Source: Flemingiibacterium sp045579745
GTDB taxonomy: Bacteria; Bacillota; Clostridia; Oscillospirales; CAG-272
Direction: 5' to 3'
DNA length: 52,538 bases
Assembly (NCBI GenBank): GCA_045579745.1
Contig: JAZNMQ010000031.1
Span: 1-52,538, forward strand
A program made the translations under genes and the position numbers. The notes below the pieces were generated by a model that was given only the letters and a program-made list of their open reading frames with translations, did no database searches and was not told the DNA's origin. Positions 16,147 to 24,642 of this stretch are shown here, one piece after another (the first letter of the stretch is position 1; each line of letters starts with the position of its first letter).

Positions 16147-16599
16147 ATGAAGCTGTTAACCGACTTTTTTTCAAACTATGTGCTTGTGTGCGCGATAATT
16201 GGATGGTTTTCCGCACAGTTGATTAAATGTGTTATCCACATAGTAAAAAATCACGAAATTAATTTTTCGGTAATCATGGCCTCAGGCGGAATGCCGAGCT
16301 CGCACTCCTCGACTGTTTGTGCACTTTTTATCTCTGTAGCACGGCTAAAGGGAGTGGATTCACTCGAATTTGCACTCGCATTTGTGCTCGCGTTTATAGT
16401 AATGTACGATGCGGCAGGAGTCAGACGTGCGGCAGGTGAGCAGGCTAAGGTCCTTAACCGTATCGCTCAAGACATCCAAAAGGGTGAAACACGTTACATT
16501 GAAAAGGACCTGAAGGAGCTTATCGGTCACACTCCGCTTCAGGTGTTTATGGGAGCATTGCTTGGAATCATAATCCCGTTTATCGTGCCGATATTCTGA
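16147..16599 (+). CDS. Divergent PAP2 family membrane protein (DUF212)
   Basis: 150 residues from the ATG one base after the ispA stop. The family signature is clear: SGGMPSSHSSTVCAL, YDAAGVRRAAGEQAKVLNRI and LIGHTPLQVFMGALLGI. Four or so membrane helices. Related to acid phosphatases of the PAP2 type, with conserved Ser-His and Arg residues; it possibly acts on isoprenyl or lipid phosphates, which fits its place after ispA, but no activity is established. Confidence 0.88.
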   Translation: MKLLTDFFSNYVLVCAIIGWFSAQLIKCVIHIVKNHEINFSVIMASGGMPSSHSSTVCALFISVARLKGVDSLEFALAFVLAFIVMYDAAGVRRAAGEQAKVLNRIAQDIQKGETRYIEKDLKELIGHTPLQVFMGALLGIIIPFIVPIF

Positions 16600-16600
16600 A

Positions 16601-17371
16601 ATGAGAATTGATAAATATCTGTTTGATAAAGGCTTTGCGCGCAGTCGTGAGGCTGCACGCAAAATGATCGAGGAAGGAATCGTATATGCAGAGGGCAAGG
16701 CTGTCACAAAGCCTTCGCTTGATGTAGGGGAAAACTGTAAAATAGAAATAATCGGCGAGAGTCTTCGATATGTCAGCCGAGGAGGACTGAAGCTTGAATG
16801 CGCGCTTGGTGAGTTTTCGATTAATGTTAAAGGGCTCGACTGCGTTGATATCGGAGCTTCAACGGGAGGCTTTACGGATTGCCTTTTGCAGCATGGGGCG
16901 GCAAGGGTTCGCGCTGTCGATGTAGGACGCTCACAGCTTGACAAAAAGCTGGCGGAGGACCCACGCGTAACCTCATTTGAGGGCATGAACGCAAGATACA
17001 TAGACTCCGATGATATAGGCGGAAAATGCGAGCTTGTAGTTTGCGATGTATCATTTATATCTCTCACATTGATAATACCGACTGTAGAAAAGCTTCTTTT
17101 GCCAAACGGAAAATTTGTGGCTCTTATCAAGCCTCAGTTCGAGGCAGGGCGTGAGAATATAGGCAAGAAGGGAATTGTCAAGGACAGAAATGTTCATTAC
17201 GATGTAATAAAACGCGTCCTTGAAGCCGCACAGCTAAATGGTCTTCATTGCTTTGGCTTGTGCGCATCTCCGATAAAAGGCGGTGACGGAAACCGCGAGT
17301 ATTTAGCCGGCTTTGATCATACGGGCGGCTTTGATCATGAGCTTATTCGAAAAATAGCATTTGATGCTTGA
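16601..17371 (+). CDS. tlyA: TlyA family rRNA 2'-O-methyltransferase/hemolysin-like protein
   Basis: 256 residues. N-terminal S4 RNA-binding domain (RIDKYLFDKGFARSREAARK), then an FtsJ-type methyltransferase (VSRGGLKLECAL, DCVDIGASTGGFTDCLLQHGA with the SAM loop, ELVVCDVSFISLT, FVALIKPQFEAGRE). TlyA methylates rRNA ribose in mycobacteria; activity in this group is assumed. It starts one base after the PAP2 stop. Confidence 0.93.
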   Translation: MRIDKYLFDKGFARSREAARKMIEEGIVYAEGKAVTKPSLDVGENCKIEIIGESLRYVSRGGLKLECALGEFSINVKGLDCVDIGASTGGFTDCLLQHGAARVRAVDVGRSQLDKKLAEDPRVTSFEGMNARYIDSDDIGGKCELVVCDVSFISLTLIIPTVEKLLLPNGKFVALIKPQFEAGRENIGKKGIVKDRNVHYDVIKRVLEAAQLNGLHCFGLCASPIKGGDGNREYLAGFDHTGGFDHELIRKIAFDA

Positions 17372-17400
17372 CTATATCCAAACGAGGTGTTAGGATAACT

Positions 17401-18249
17401 TTGAACAGAATCGGAATATGTACCAATTTAGATAAAGATCCCGACCTTGTCGGAACCTGTCGGGTGATTAAAGCAATTAGCGGCAAAGCGGAGGTGCTTG
17501 TTGCAAAAGAGCTCCGCGAGAAGCTGATTTGCTGTTCTGATGTTCCGACCGATGGAGTTCGTTTTGCAGACGAGGATCAGCTTTATTCCATGCCGGGGGC
17601 GCTCATAGTGCTCGGGGGCGACGGAACGATTTTAAAGGCGGCAAGACGATGCGCGCAGAATGGAGTTCCGATTATCGGAATCAATCTCGGGCGAATCGGA
17701 TATATGGCGGAATTGGAGCTTGACGAGCTAAGCCTGCTTGAGGGACTGTTTACAAACTCTTTCAATATCGAAAGACGCATGATGATTGAGGCTCAGATAG
17801 GCGATGAGCGAATCTTCGCGCTTAATGATGCCGTAATCGGTGCGGAGTCGATATTCCGTATGATTGAGATTGAGCTTTACTGCGACGGAAAGCTTGTCAA
17901 CCGTTACCGTTCTGATGGACTTATTGCATCAACTCCGACAGGCTCAACCGCATATTCTCTTTCAGCAGGCGGAGCGGTCATTGATCCTCGCATGAATGCG
18001 ATAATGTTTACGCCGATTTGCTCGCATTCATTAAATGCTTCTTCACTCGTGTTTTCGGCAGAAACTGAGCTTGTTATGAAAAATGTCACAAAGCTCGGCG
18101 ATAAGCTTTATCTTAGTATTGACGGAAGTGAAATGCGCGAGATAGAATACGGCAGAGAGGTTGCTATCAGGCGTTCGCCGCTGACAGTCAGCTTTATTCG
18201 ATTGAAGGACGGCAGCTTTTATGATGTGCTTCGTCATAAAATGGCATAA
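17401..18249 (+). CDS. nadK: NAD kinase
   Basis: 282 residues from TTG at 17401, preferred because GAGGTGTTAGGA lies before it and the protein then begins with the family's first strand (NRIGICTNLDKDPDL). The TTG at 17368 would add 11 residues. Motifs: LGGDGTILKAARR with the GGDGT catalytic site, INLGRIGYMAEL, and STPTGSTAYSLSAGG for NAD binding. It makes NADP in the cytoplasm. Confidence 0.94.
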   Translation: MNRIGICTNLDKDPDLVGTCRVIKAISGKAEVLVAKELREKLICCSDVPTDGVRFADEDQLYSMPGALIVLGGDGTILKAARRCAQNGVPIIGINLGRIGYMAELELDELSLLEGLFTNSFNIERRMMIEAQIGDERIFALNDAVIGAESIFRMIEIELYCDGKLVNRYRSDGLIASTPTGSTAYSLSAGGAVIDPRMNAIMFTPICSHSLNASSLVFSAETELVMKNVTKLGDKLYLSIDGSEMREIEYGREVAIRRSPLTVSFIRLKDGSFYDVLRHKMA

Positions 18250-18275
18250 AGAAATTTGATAAAGGAGAAACGCAT

Positions 18276-18737
18276 ATGAAATATAATCGACAGGAGCAAA
18301 TCATCTCCTTGATCAGCGAATATGAGATAGAAACGCAGGAGGAGCTTTCCGAAAAGCTTCGCGAGAGAGGGTATATGGTCACTCAGGCGACGATTTCCCG
18401 GGATATTCGCGAAATGAAGCTTATAAAGATAGCCGGCTCGGGCGGAAAATCCCGCTATGCAATGCCAAAGCATATTGAAACAAGGCTGAGTGCAAAGTTT
18501 CGGAATCTGCTTATCGAAACGGTTGAAGACTTTGACTCAGCAAACAACATTATTGTCGTGAAAACCTTTGCAGGAATGGCATCGGGCGCGGCGGCGGCAA
18601 TTGATTCGATGGAGCGAGGAGATGTTGTCGGAAGTGTTGCCGGTGATGATACGGTCATCGTCATAATGAGAAATAACGATTCAGCGGATTTGTTCATTCA
18701 CGAGCTTAAATCGATAATCAACGAATCTAAAAAATAA
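18276..18737 (+). CDS. argR: Arginine repressor ArgR/AhrC
   Basis: 153 residues with the winged helix (RQEQIISLISEYEIETQEEL, TQATISRDIREMKLIKI) and the C-terminal hexamer/arginine domain with GDVVGSVAGDDTVIVI. It controls arginine genes, none of which are nearby; its place before recN is the standard clostridial order. Good AAAGGAGAA site. Confidence 0.95.
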   Translation: MKYNRQEQIISLISEYEIETQEELSEKLRERGYMVTQATISRDIREMKLIKIAGSGGKSRYAMPKHIETRLSAKFRNLLIETVEDFDSANNIIVVKTFAGMASGAAAAIDSMERGDVVGSVAGDDTVIVIMRNNDSADLFIHELKSIINESKK

Positions 18738-18752
18738 AGGCTGGTAATATTT

Positions 18753-20456
18753 ATGCTGACCTCACTTCATATTGAAAATATAGCGGTCATAAAATCTGCC
18801 GACATCGAATTTGAACAGGGCTTCACGGTTTTGACCGGTGAAACCGGTGCAGGAAAATCGATGATTATCGACAGCATAAATCTTATATGCGGCGCGAAGC
18901 AATCCCGCGAGCTGATAAGAAGCGGAGAGGATACGGCGCAGGTGTCTGCGGTGTTTGAAAATCTTTCGCCGAATATTATCAGCGCGCTGGCAACGCTCGG
19001 GATAACTCCCGATGAAGATGGCGTTCTTATGTTTTGGCGAACGATAACATCCTCCGGAAAATCCACAGCACGGGTAAACGGGCGCCTTGTTCCGCTCTCT
19101 CTGCAGCGAGAAGCGATGAAGCATTTGATTGTTATACATGGACAGCATGATAACATGGCTCTGCTTCAGCCCGAAAATCATATATCCTATCTCGACGAAT
19201 ACGCTGATCTTAAAGATGAGCTTGATTCATATATCGAAAGCTACGAAAAATACTGTGAGATCAACAAACAAATCGCAGAGCTTTCACGCGATGAGCGAGA
19301 AAAAGCTCAGAGGGTAGAATTTTTAAAATTCCAAATAGACGAGATAAAAGCAGCCAAGCTGAAGCCCGATGAAGAGGACAGACTGCTTGAAAAACGCACA
19401 AAGCTTCAAAACAGCGAGAAAATTGCTAAGCTTACAAATTCGGTATATACACTTATCTATAGAAACGACAAAGGGACGGCGGCGCTTGACAAAATCAATC
19501 GCGCTGTAAAATCGCTCGATGCACTCTCGGCAGTTATGCCGGATGCGGAGCAAATGGCAAGACGGCTTGATGCGATTACATACGAGCTTGAAGATATTGC
19601 TCTTTCTGTAGAAGCGTTGTCCGAGGATACGGACGATGATCCGTCAAGAGCGCTTGACAGAATCGAATCGAGGCTTGACGAGATTGCAAAGCTTGAGCGC
19701 AAATACGGAGATACGATTGAAGATGTTTTAGCATATCTTAGCAGAGCCGAAAATCAGCTTGAATCGATAGAAATGTCCGAGGAAAAGCTAAATATGCTGA
19801 CTCTGGAGCGCGAGGAGCTCGTAGGGTTAATGAATGCGCAGGCAAATAGGCTGCATGAAAGGCGATGCGAAGCCGCATTGATGCTTGAGGAGCGAATAGT
19901 TGGAGAGCTTGCGTATCTCGATATGGGCGGAGTTGCATTCAGCGTCAGCGTAAAAAACCGCTCAGAGGCTGACGGCGGTGTTTCATATTCCCGCAGCGGA
20001 ACGGATGATGTGGAATTTCTTATTTCAACGAATAAGGGTGAGCCGCTAAAGCCGCTTGCAAAAATTGCATCGGGCGGTGAGCTTTCAAGAATAATGCTTG
20101 CAATAAAGAGCGTTCTTGCCGAAAAGGATGCACCTGAAACTCTTATATTCGATGAGATAGATACGGGCGTTTCGGGTAAAACCTCGCAGAAAATCGGAAT
20201 TAAGCTGTCTATGCTTGCAAGTGGCGGCTCAGGCACTTCACAGATTTTGTGCGTGACCCATTCGGCGCAAATCGCTGCGAGAGCCCAAAATCATTACAAG
20301 ATTTCAAAAAGCGAGTCGGACGGACGTGTTTCAACCTCTGTATCTCCGCTTGACATGGATGGCAGAATTCATGAGGTCGCAAGAATAATGGGTGGAATCA
20401 ATATCACCGAGCGCCTTCTTGAAACGGCGCGCGAGATGATAGAAGAAAAAATATAG
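18753..20456 (+). CDS. recN: DNA repair protein RecN
   Basis: 567 residues. SMC-like ATPase with a Walker A at TVLTGETGAGKSMIIDSI, a long central coiled coil, then the signature KIASGGELSRIMLAIK and Walker B LIFDEIDTGVSG. RecN gathers DNA ends in double-strand break repair. It follows argR with a 15-nt gap. Confidence 0.96.
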   Translation: MLTSLHIENIAVIKSADIEFEQGFTVLTGETGAGKSMIIDSINLICGAKQSRELIRSGEDTAQVSAVFENLSPNIISALATLGITPDEDGVLMFWRTITSSGKSTARVNGRLVPLSLQREAMKHLIVIHGQHDNMALLQPENHISYLDEYADLKDELDSYIESYEKYCEINKQIAELSRDEREKAQRVEFLKFQIDEIKAAKLKPDEEDRLLEKRTKLQNSEKIAKLTNSVYTLIYRNDKGTAALDKINRAVKSLDALSAVMPDAEQMARRLDAITYELEDIALSVEALSEDTDDDPSRALDRIESRLDEIAKLERKYGDTIEDVLAYLSRAENQLESIEMSEEKLNMLTLEREELVGLMNAQANRLHERRCEAALMLEERIVGELAYLDMGGVAFSVSVKNRSEADGGVSYSRSGTDDVEFLISTNKGEPLKPLAKIASGGELSRIMLAIKSVLAEKDAPETLIFDEIDTGVSGKTSQKIGIKLSMLASGGSGTSQILCVTHSAQIAARAQNHYKISKSESDGRVSTSVSPLDMDGRIHEVARIMGGINITERLLETAREMIEEKI

Positions 20457-20486
20457 AAATTTCTTAAAATAAGGATGGTAAATAGA

Positions 20487-21710
20487 ATGCAATTATACGA
20501 AGAACTTAAAGCGCGCGGACTTATCGCTCAGGTTACTGACGAGGAACATATCCGAGAGATGATCAATAACGGTAAAGCTACCTTCTATATCGGCTTTGAC
20601 TGTACAGCAGATTCCCTGACAGCGGGTCATTTTATGGCGTTAACGCTTATGAAGCGTTTGCAGCTTGCAGGCAACAGACCTATTGCTCTCATCGGCGGCG
20701 GTACAACAATGATCGGCGACCCGTCAGGCAGAACTGATATGCGCAAAATGCTCACAAAAGAGGATATTGACCACAACGCCGAATGCTTCAAGCGCCAGAT
20801 GGAGAGATTTATCGACTTTGGTGAAGGAAAAGCTATGATGGTTAACAATGCCGACTGGCTTCTGAATCTCAACTATGTTGAGCTTCTGCGTGAGGTTGGA
20901 GCATGCTTCTCGGTCAACAATATGCTTCGTGCTGAATGCTATAAGCAGAGAATGGAAAAGGGACTTTCCTTCCTTGAATTCAACTACATGATCATGCAGT
21001 CGTACGATTTCTACTACATGTTCAAGAAATACGGCTGTAATATGGAGTTCGGCGGAGATGACCAATGGTCGAATATGCTCGGCGGAACTGAGCTTATCAG
21101 AAAGAAGCTCGGCAAGGATGCATATGCAATGACCATCACGCTTCTTACCGATAGCAGCGGCAAAAAGATGGGAAAAACCGCAGGAAACGCGGTTTGGCTT
21201 GATCCTAACAAGACATCGCCGTTCGATTTCTTCCAGTATTGGAGAAACGTAGGGGATGCCGATGTATTAAAGTGCATCCGCATGCTCACATTCCTGCCTC
21301 TCGAGCAGATTGATGAGATCAGCAAGTGGGAGGGCGCAGAGCTTAACAAAGCAAAAGAGATTCTCGCCTACGAGCTTACAAATATGGTTCATGGCAAGGA
21401 AGAAGCCGACAAGGCTCTTGAGGCTGCAAAGGCGCTGTTCGTTGCAGGCGGCGTGAGCGATGAAATGCCCACAACCGAGCTTGAGGCGAATGATATTGCG
21501 AGCGGCTCAATCGGAGTTGCCGATATTTTGGTGCTCGGAGGACTTGCTCCCTCAAAAGCAGAGGCTAAGCGACTTATAAAGCAGGGCGGCGTCATGGTAG
21601 ACGATGTTAAGATAGACAGATTTGATGCAGTAATCGATGCCGAAGCCCTCAAAGCAGGCGTAGTCGTTAAAAAGGGCAAGAAGGTATTCCATAAGTTTAT
21701 TGTAAAATAA
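20487..21710 (+). CDS. tyrS: Tyrosyl-tRNA synthetase
   Basis: 407 residues. The start at 20487 is preferred because AAGGATGG lies at the right distance; the upstream ATG at 20475 is part of that site. Class I fold with the tyrosine pocket (FYIGFDCTADSLTAGHF), LEFNYMIMQSYDFYYMF, the KMSKS loop as GKKMGKTAGNAVWLD, and a C-terminal S4 domain (LGGLAPSKAEAKRLIKQGG). The HIGH motif reads TAGH, with Thr for the first His. No T-box is seen in the short gap after recN, so it appears to be read from the operon. Confidence 0.95.
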   Translation: MQLYEELKARGLIAQVTDEEHIREMINNGKATFYIGFDCTADSLTAGHFMALTLMKRLQLAGNRPIALIGGGTTMIGDPSGRTDMRKMLTKEDIDHNAECFKRQMERFIDFGEGKAMMVNNADWLLNLNYVELLREVGACFSVNNMLRAECYKQRMEKGLSFLEFNYMIMQSYDFYYMFKKYGCNMEFGGDDQWSNMLGGTELIRKKLGKDAYAMTITLLTDSSGKKMGKTAGNAVWLDPNKTSPFDFFQYWRNVGDADVLKCIRMLTFLPLEQIDEISKWEGAELNKAKEILAYELTNMVHGKEEADKALEAAKALFVAGGVSDEMPTTELEANDIASGSIGVADILVLGGLAPSKAEAKRLIKQGGVMVDDVKIDRFDAVIDAEALKAGVVVKKGKKVFHKFIVK

Positions 21711-21782
21711 TTTGTAATAGCCGATAAGTCAATCGGCATACAATGAAACACCGATATTTAGTTATACAAGGAGAATTTTTGC

Positions 21783-22688
21783 ATGATTTATTCCCGAGCG
21801 GCGCAGATGCTTGCCAAGTGCGGCATTGATACATTTGAAAATGCAACGCTTGCCCCATATACCAGCTTTCATATAGGCGGTACGGCAAGGCTTGTTATCT
21901 CACCGAAATCGAGTGAGGAGGCAATAACTGCGCTGAGGCTGCTTCAGGATGCGGGTGCAAGAATACTCGTGCTCGGCAACGGAACGAATGTGCTCATCTC
22001 TGATGATGGATTTAGCGGTGCAGTTTTGGTGCTGTCGGGAATGAGGGGCGCCGAATATCGCGATAACAGCATTACAGCTGATGCAGGAGCGTCGATTACT
22101 CATATTGCGCTCGAAGCATCAAAGCTTTCGCTGACAGGCATGGAATTTGCTTACGGTATTCCGGGAACTGTTGGCGGAGGTATTTACATGAATGCAGGCG
22201 CGTTTGGCAGTGAGCTTTCAAGCATTGTGACTCGGAGCGAATGGTTTGACCTTTCAAGCGGAGAGATTGGTGCTTTTGAGGGAAAGGAACACGAGTTTGC
22301 ATACAGAAAAAGCGTGTATATGGACTCCGACAAGGTGATATTGTCAGCAACCTTCATGCTTGAAAAGGGCGACCGCGAAGCAATAAAGGCGTGTATGAAT
22401 GATTACATGGCAAGACGGCGCGAAAACCAACCGCTTGAATATCCGAGCGCAGGCAGTGTTTTTAAGCGAGGAAATGGGTTCATAACCGCAAAGCTTATTG
22501 AGGAAGCCGGATTAAAGGGAATGAGTGTCGGCGGTGCGCAGGTTTCCGAAAAGCACGCGGGATTTATAATCAACCGCGGCGGAGCTACGGCCAAGGATGT
22601 GCTCTCGCTTATTGACATCATTAAAGCGACAATCAAGGATAAATTCGATAAGACGATAGAGTGTGAAATACGGTATATTGAGAGCTGA
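21783..22688 (+). CDS. murB: UDP-N-acetylenolpyruvoylglucosamine reductase
   Basis: 301 residues with FAD-binding segments (LVLGNGTNVLISDDGF, GIPGTVGGGIYMNAGAFG) and the catalytic-site region YPSAGSVFKRGNGFITAKLI and SEKHAGFIIN. It makes UDP-MurNAc for peptidoglycan in the cytoplasm. AAGGAGAA lies upstream; rapZ follows about 135 nt later. Confidence 0.96.
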   Translation: MIYSRAAQMLAKCGIDTFENATLAPYTSFHIGGTARLVISPKSSEEAITALRLLQDAGARILVLGNGTNVLISDDGFSGAVLVLSGMRGAEYRDNSITADAGASITHIALEASKLSLTGMEFAYGIPGTVGGGIYMNAGAFGSELSSIVTRSEWFDLSSGEIGAFEGKEHEFAYRKSVYMDSDKVILSATFMLEKGDREAIKACMNDYMARRRENQPLEYPSAGSVFKRGNGFITAKLIEEAGLKGMSVGGAQVSEKHAGFIINRGGATAKDVLSLIDIIKATIKDKFDKTIECEIRYIES

Positions 22689-22794
22689 ATTGCAGCTTAG
22701 TAAGATAAAAATTGTTCATGCTCAGAGCTGCTTGGCTCAGATAAAAAATCAGCCATTTGCCGTGCAAATCGGCAAAATCTCCAACAGAAAAGCT

Positions 22795-22808
22795 CTCGCA
22801 TGTGCGAG
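22795..22808 (+). promoter_or_regulatory. Small hairpin next to the rapZ ribosome site
   Basis: CTCGC, loop ATGT, GCGAG, immediately followed by the GGGAGGGG ribosome site. It is short but could affect translation of rapZ. The rest of the 22689-22823 gap shows no promoter or terminator. Confidence 0.35.
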
Positions 22809-22823
22809 GGAGGGGTGATTAAA

Positions 22824-23681
22824 GTGGAATTCTTAATTATAACCGGAATGTCCGGTGCAGGAAAATCACAGGCGGCAAATACGCTTGAGGACCTTGGATG
22901 GTATTGCATTGATAATATGCCGGCTCAGTTTATTATGACATTCGCGGAGCTGTATAAAGCAGTCCCGGGAAATCTTGGCAAGGTAGCGTTTAATGTGGAT
23001 ATTCGCGGAGAAGTTGAATTCAAAACGCTGTTCACGCAGATTGATGAGCTGAAAAAGCAGAGATTTAACTGCCGGACCATATTCCTTGAATGTGCTGATG
23101 AGGAAATAATCAGCAGGTATAAATTCACTCGCCGTACACATCCCTTTGTGGCGTCAAGAGGAATAAGCATGACAGAGGCGCTGAAGCTTGAAAGAGGGCT
23201 TCTTGAAACTGCCAAAGCAAATGCAAATTATACCATTGATACGACCAAGCTGACACCCAAGCAGCTGAAGGAAAAAATTCATGGCATAGTTAACGCAAGC
23301 AGCGTTGGCGGAATGCTTGTCACCTGCATGTCGTTTGGCTTTAAGCACGGCGCGGCAACTGAAGCAGACCTTGTATTTGATGTGAGGTGCTTCCCGAATC
23401 CGTACTATCACGAAAAGCTGAGAGAGCACACCGGACTTGAAGCCCAGGTCAGAGATTATGTGTTCTCGCATGACCAAACATGCACTTTTGTCAATAAGCT
23501 TTACGACATGGTGGATTACCTGCTTCCCTTGTATCAGAGCGAGGGAAAGGCTCAGCTTGTTATTGCTATCGGATGTACGGGCGGAAAGCATCGCTCGGTA
23601 GCAATTACCGAGGCACTTGCGTCGCATATCGAGCAGAGTAATTACAAAACAGTTACCATCCACAGAGATATTACAAAATAA
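22824..23681 (+). CDS. rapZ: RNase adapter protein RapZ
   Basis: 285 residues from GTG at 22824, chosen for GGGAGGGG upstream and because the protein then begins right at the P-loop strand (VEFLIITGMSGAGKSQAANT). GTG at 22815 is possible. The C-terminal half holds the conserved SFGFKHGAATEADLVFDVR and CTGGKHRSVAITEALA. In E. coli RapZ controls amino-sugar synthesis through an RNA decay route; in Gram-positives the role is less clear. It is followed by whiA without yvcK between. Confidence 0.95.
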   Translation: MEFLIITGMSGAGKSQAANTLEDLGWYCIDNMPAQFIMTFAELYKAVPGNLGKVAFNVDIRGEVEFKTLFTQIDELKKQRFNCRTIFLECADEEIISRYKFTRRTHPFVASRGISMTEALKLERGLLETAKANANYTIDTTKLTPKQLKEKIHGIVNASSVGGMLVTCMSFGFKHGAATEADLVFDVRCFPNPYYHEKLREHTGLEAQVRDYVFSHDQTCTFVNKLYDMVDYLLPLYQSEGKAQLVIAIGCTGGKHRSVAITEALASHIEQSNYKTVTIHRDITK

Positions 23682-23699
23682 ATCCAAACGGAGAATCTC

Positions 23700-24614
23700 A
23701 TGTCATTTGCACAAGAAACAAAAAATAATTTGGTAAACTTGTCGGATGCGATGAAGCATGATTGCTGCCGAAGGGCGGAGCTGTATGGCATTCTCTTTTC
23801 ATCGGGCGTTTTAACAAGGCAGAAATTCAAGCTTGTTACAACGAGCGAATCTCTTGCCAAAATGACAATAAAGTGGCTTCGCGAACAGCATCAGATTGAG
23901 GGTAATTTATACGTTACCGAAAAAAAGACCGGCGATGCTGACGAGCGCAGCAGCAGTAAAATAACCGTTGTTCAAAAGAAGGCACTTGACAGACTGTTTC
24001 ACTCTCTGCGTTACACAGAGGACGAGCCTTTGTATGAAATAAAAAGAGAAATGTTTCGCTGTCAAAACTGCATGTCGGCCTTTGTTCGAGGGATATTTTT
24101 GGTGTCAGGAACCCTGACAGACCCAGATAAGAGCTATCATCTTGAAATGAGCTTCACAACAGAGGCTGTTGCGGACAAGCTTGAGGCTGCTCTGACCGAG
24201 CTTGAGCTTGTGCCAAAGCGAATGGTGAGAAAAACCGAGCATGTGCTATATTACAAGGACAGCGAAAGTATTGAGAACTTTTTAGCGTTTGTTGGAGCTA
24301 CAAACGCCGCATTTACGATAATGAATAAAAAAATCGAGCGCGAAATACGCTCGAGCGCAAATCGGCTCGCCAACGGAGAGATTGCGAATATCGGCAAAAC
24401 TATTTCGGCGGCAGCAGATCAGATAACGGCAATAAATGAGCTCATCAAAAACGGCGAGATCGAAAGAATGCCGGATGAGCTTAAACAAACAGCTTACATA
24501 CGGCTTGAGAATTCCGAGGCAACGCTAAGTCAGCTTGCCGCACTCCACGAGCCGCCGATTACAAAATCGGGCGTAAATCACCGACTTAAGAAAATTATGT
24601 CGTGGAAGGCATAA
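23700..24614 (+). CDS. whiA: Sporulation/cell division regulator WhiA
   Basis: 304 residues. LAGLIDADG-like N-terminal domain (RRAELYGILFSSGVLTRQ, CMSAFVRGIFLVSGTLTD, YHLEMSF) and a C-terminal helix-turn-helix (YIRLENSEATLSQLAALHEP followed by KSGVNHRLKKI). WhiA binds DNA and affects division in Firmicutes and Actinobacteria. Confidence 0.96.
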   Translation: MSFAQETKNNLVNLSDAMKHDCCRRAELYGILFSSGVLTRQKFKLVTTSESLAKMTIKWLREQHQIEGNLYVTEKKTGDADERSSSKITVVQKKALDRLFHSLRYTEDEPLYEIKREMFRCQNCMSAFVRGIFLVSGTLTDPDKSYHLEMSFTTEAVADKLEAALTELELVPKRMVRKTEHVLYYKDSESIENFLAFVGATNAAFTIMNKKIEREIRSSANRLANGEIANIGKTISAAADQITAINELIKNGEIERMPDELKQTAYIRLENSEATLSQLAALHEPPITKSGVNHRLKKIMSWKA

Positions 24615-24642
24615 AATAATCTTACGACAAAAGGATATCAAA

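Noticed and set aside
20457..20486. T-box leader for tyrS
   Set aside because: The gap after recN is only 30 nt, far too short for a T-box.
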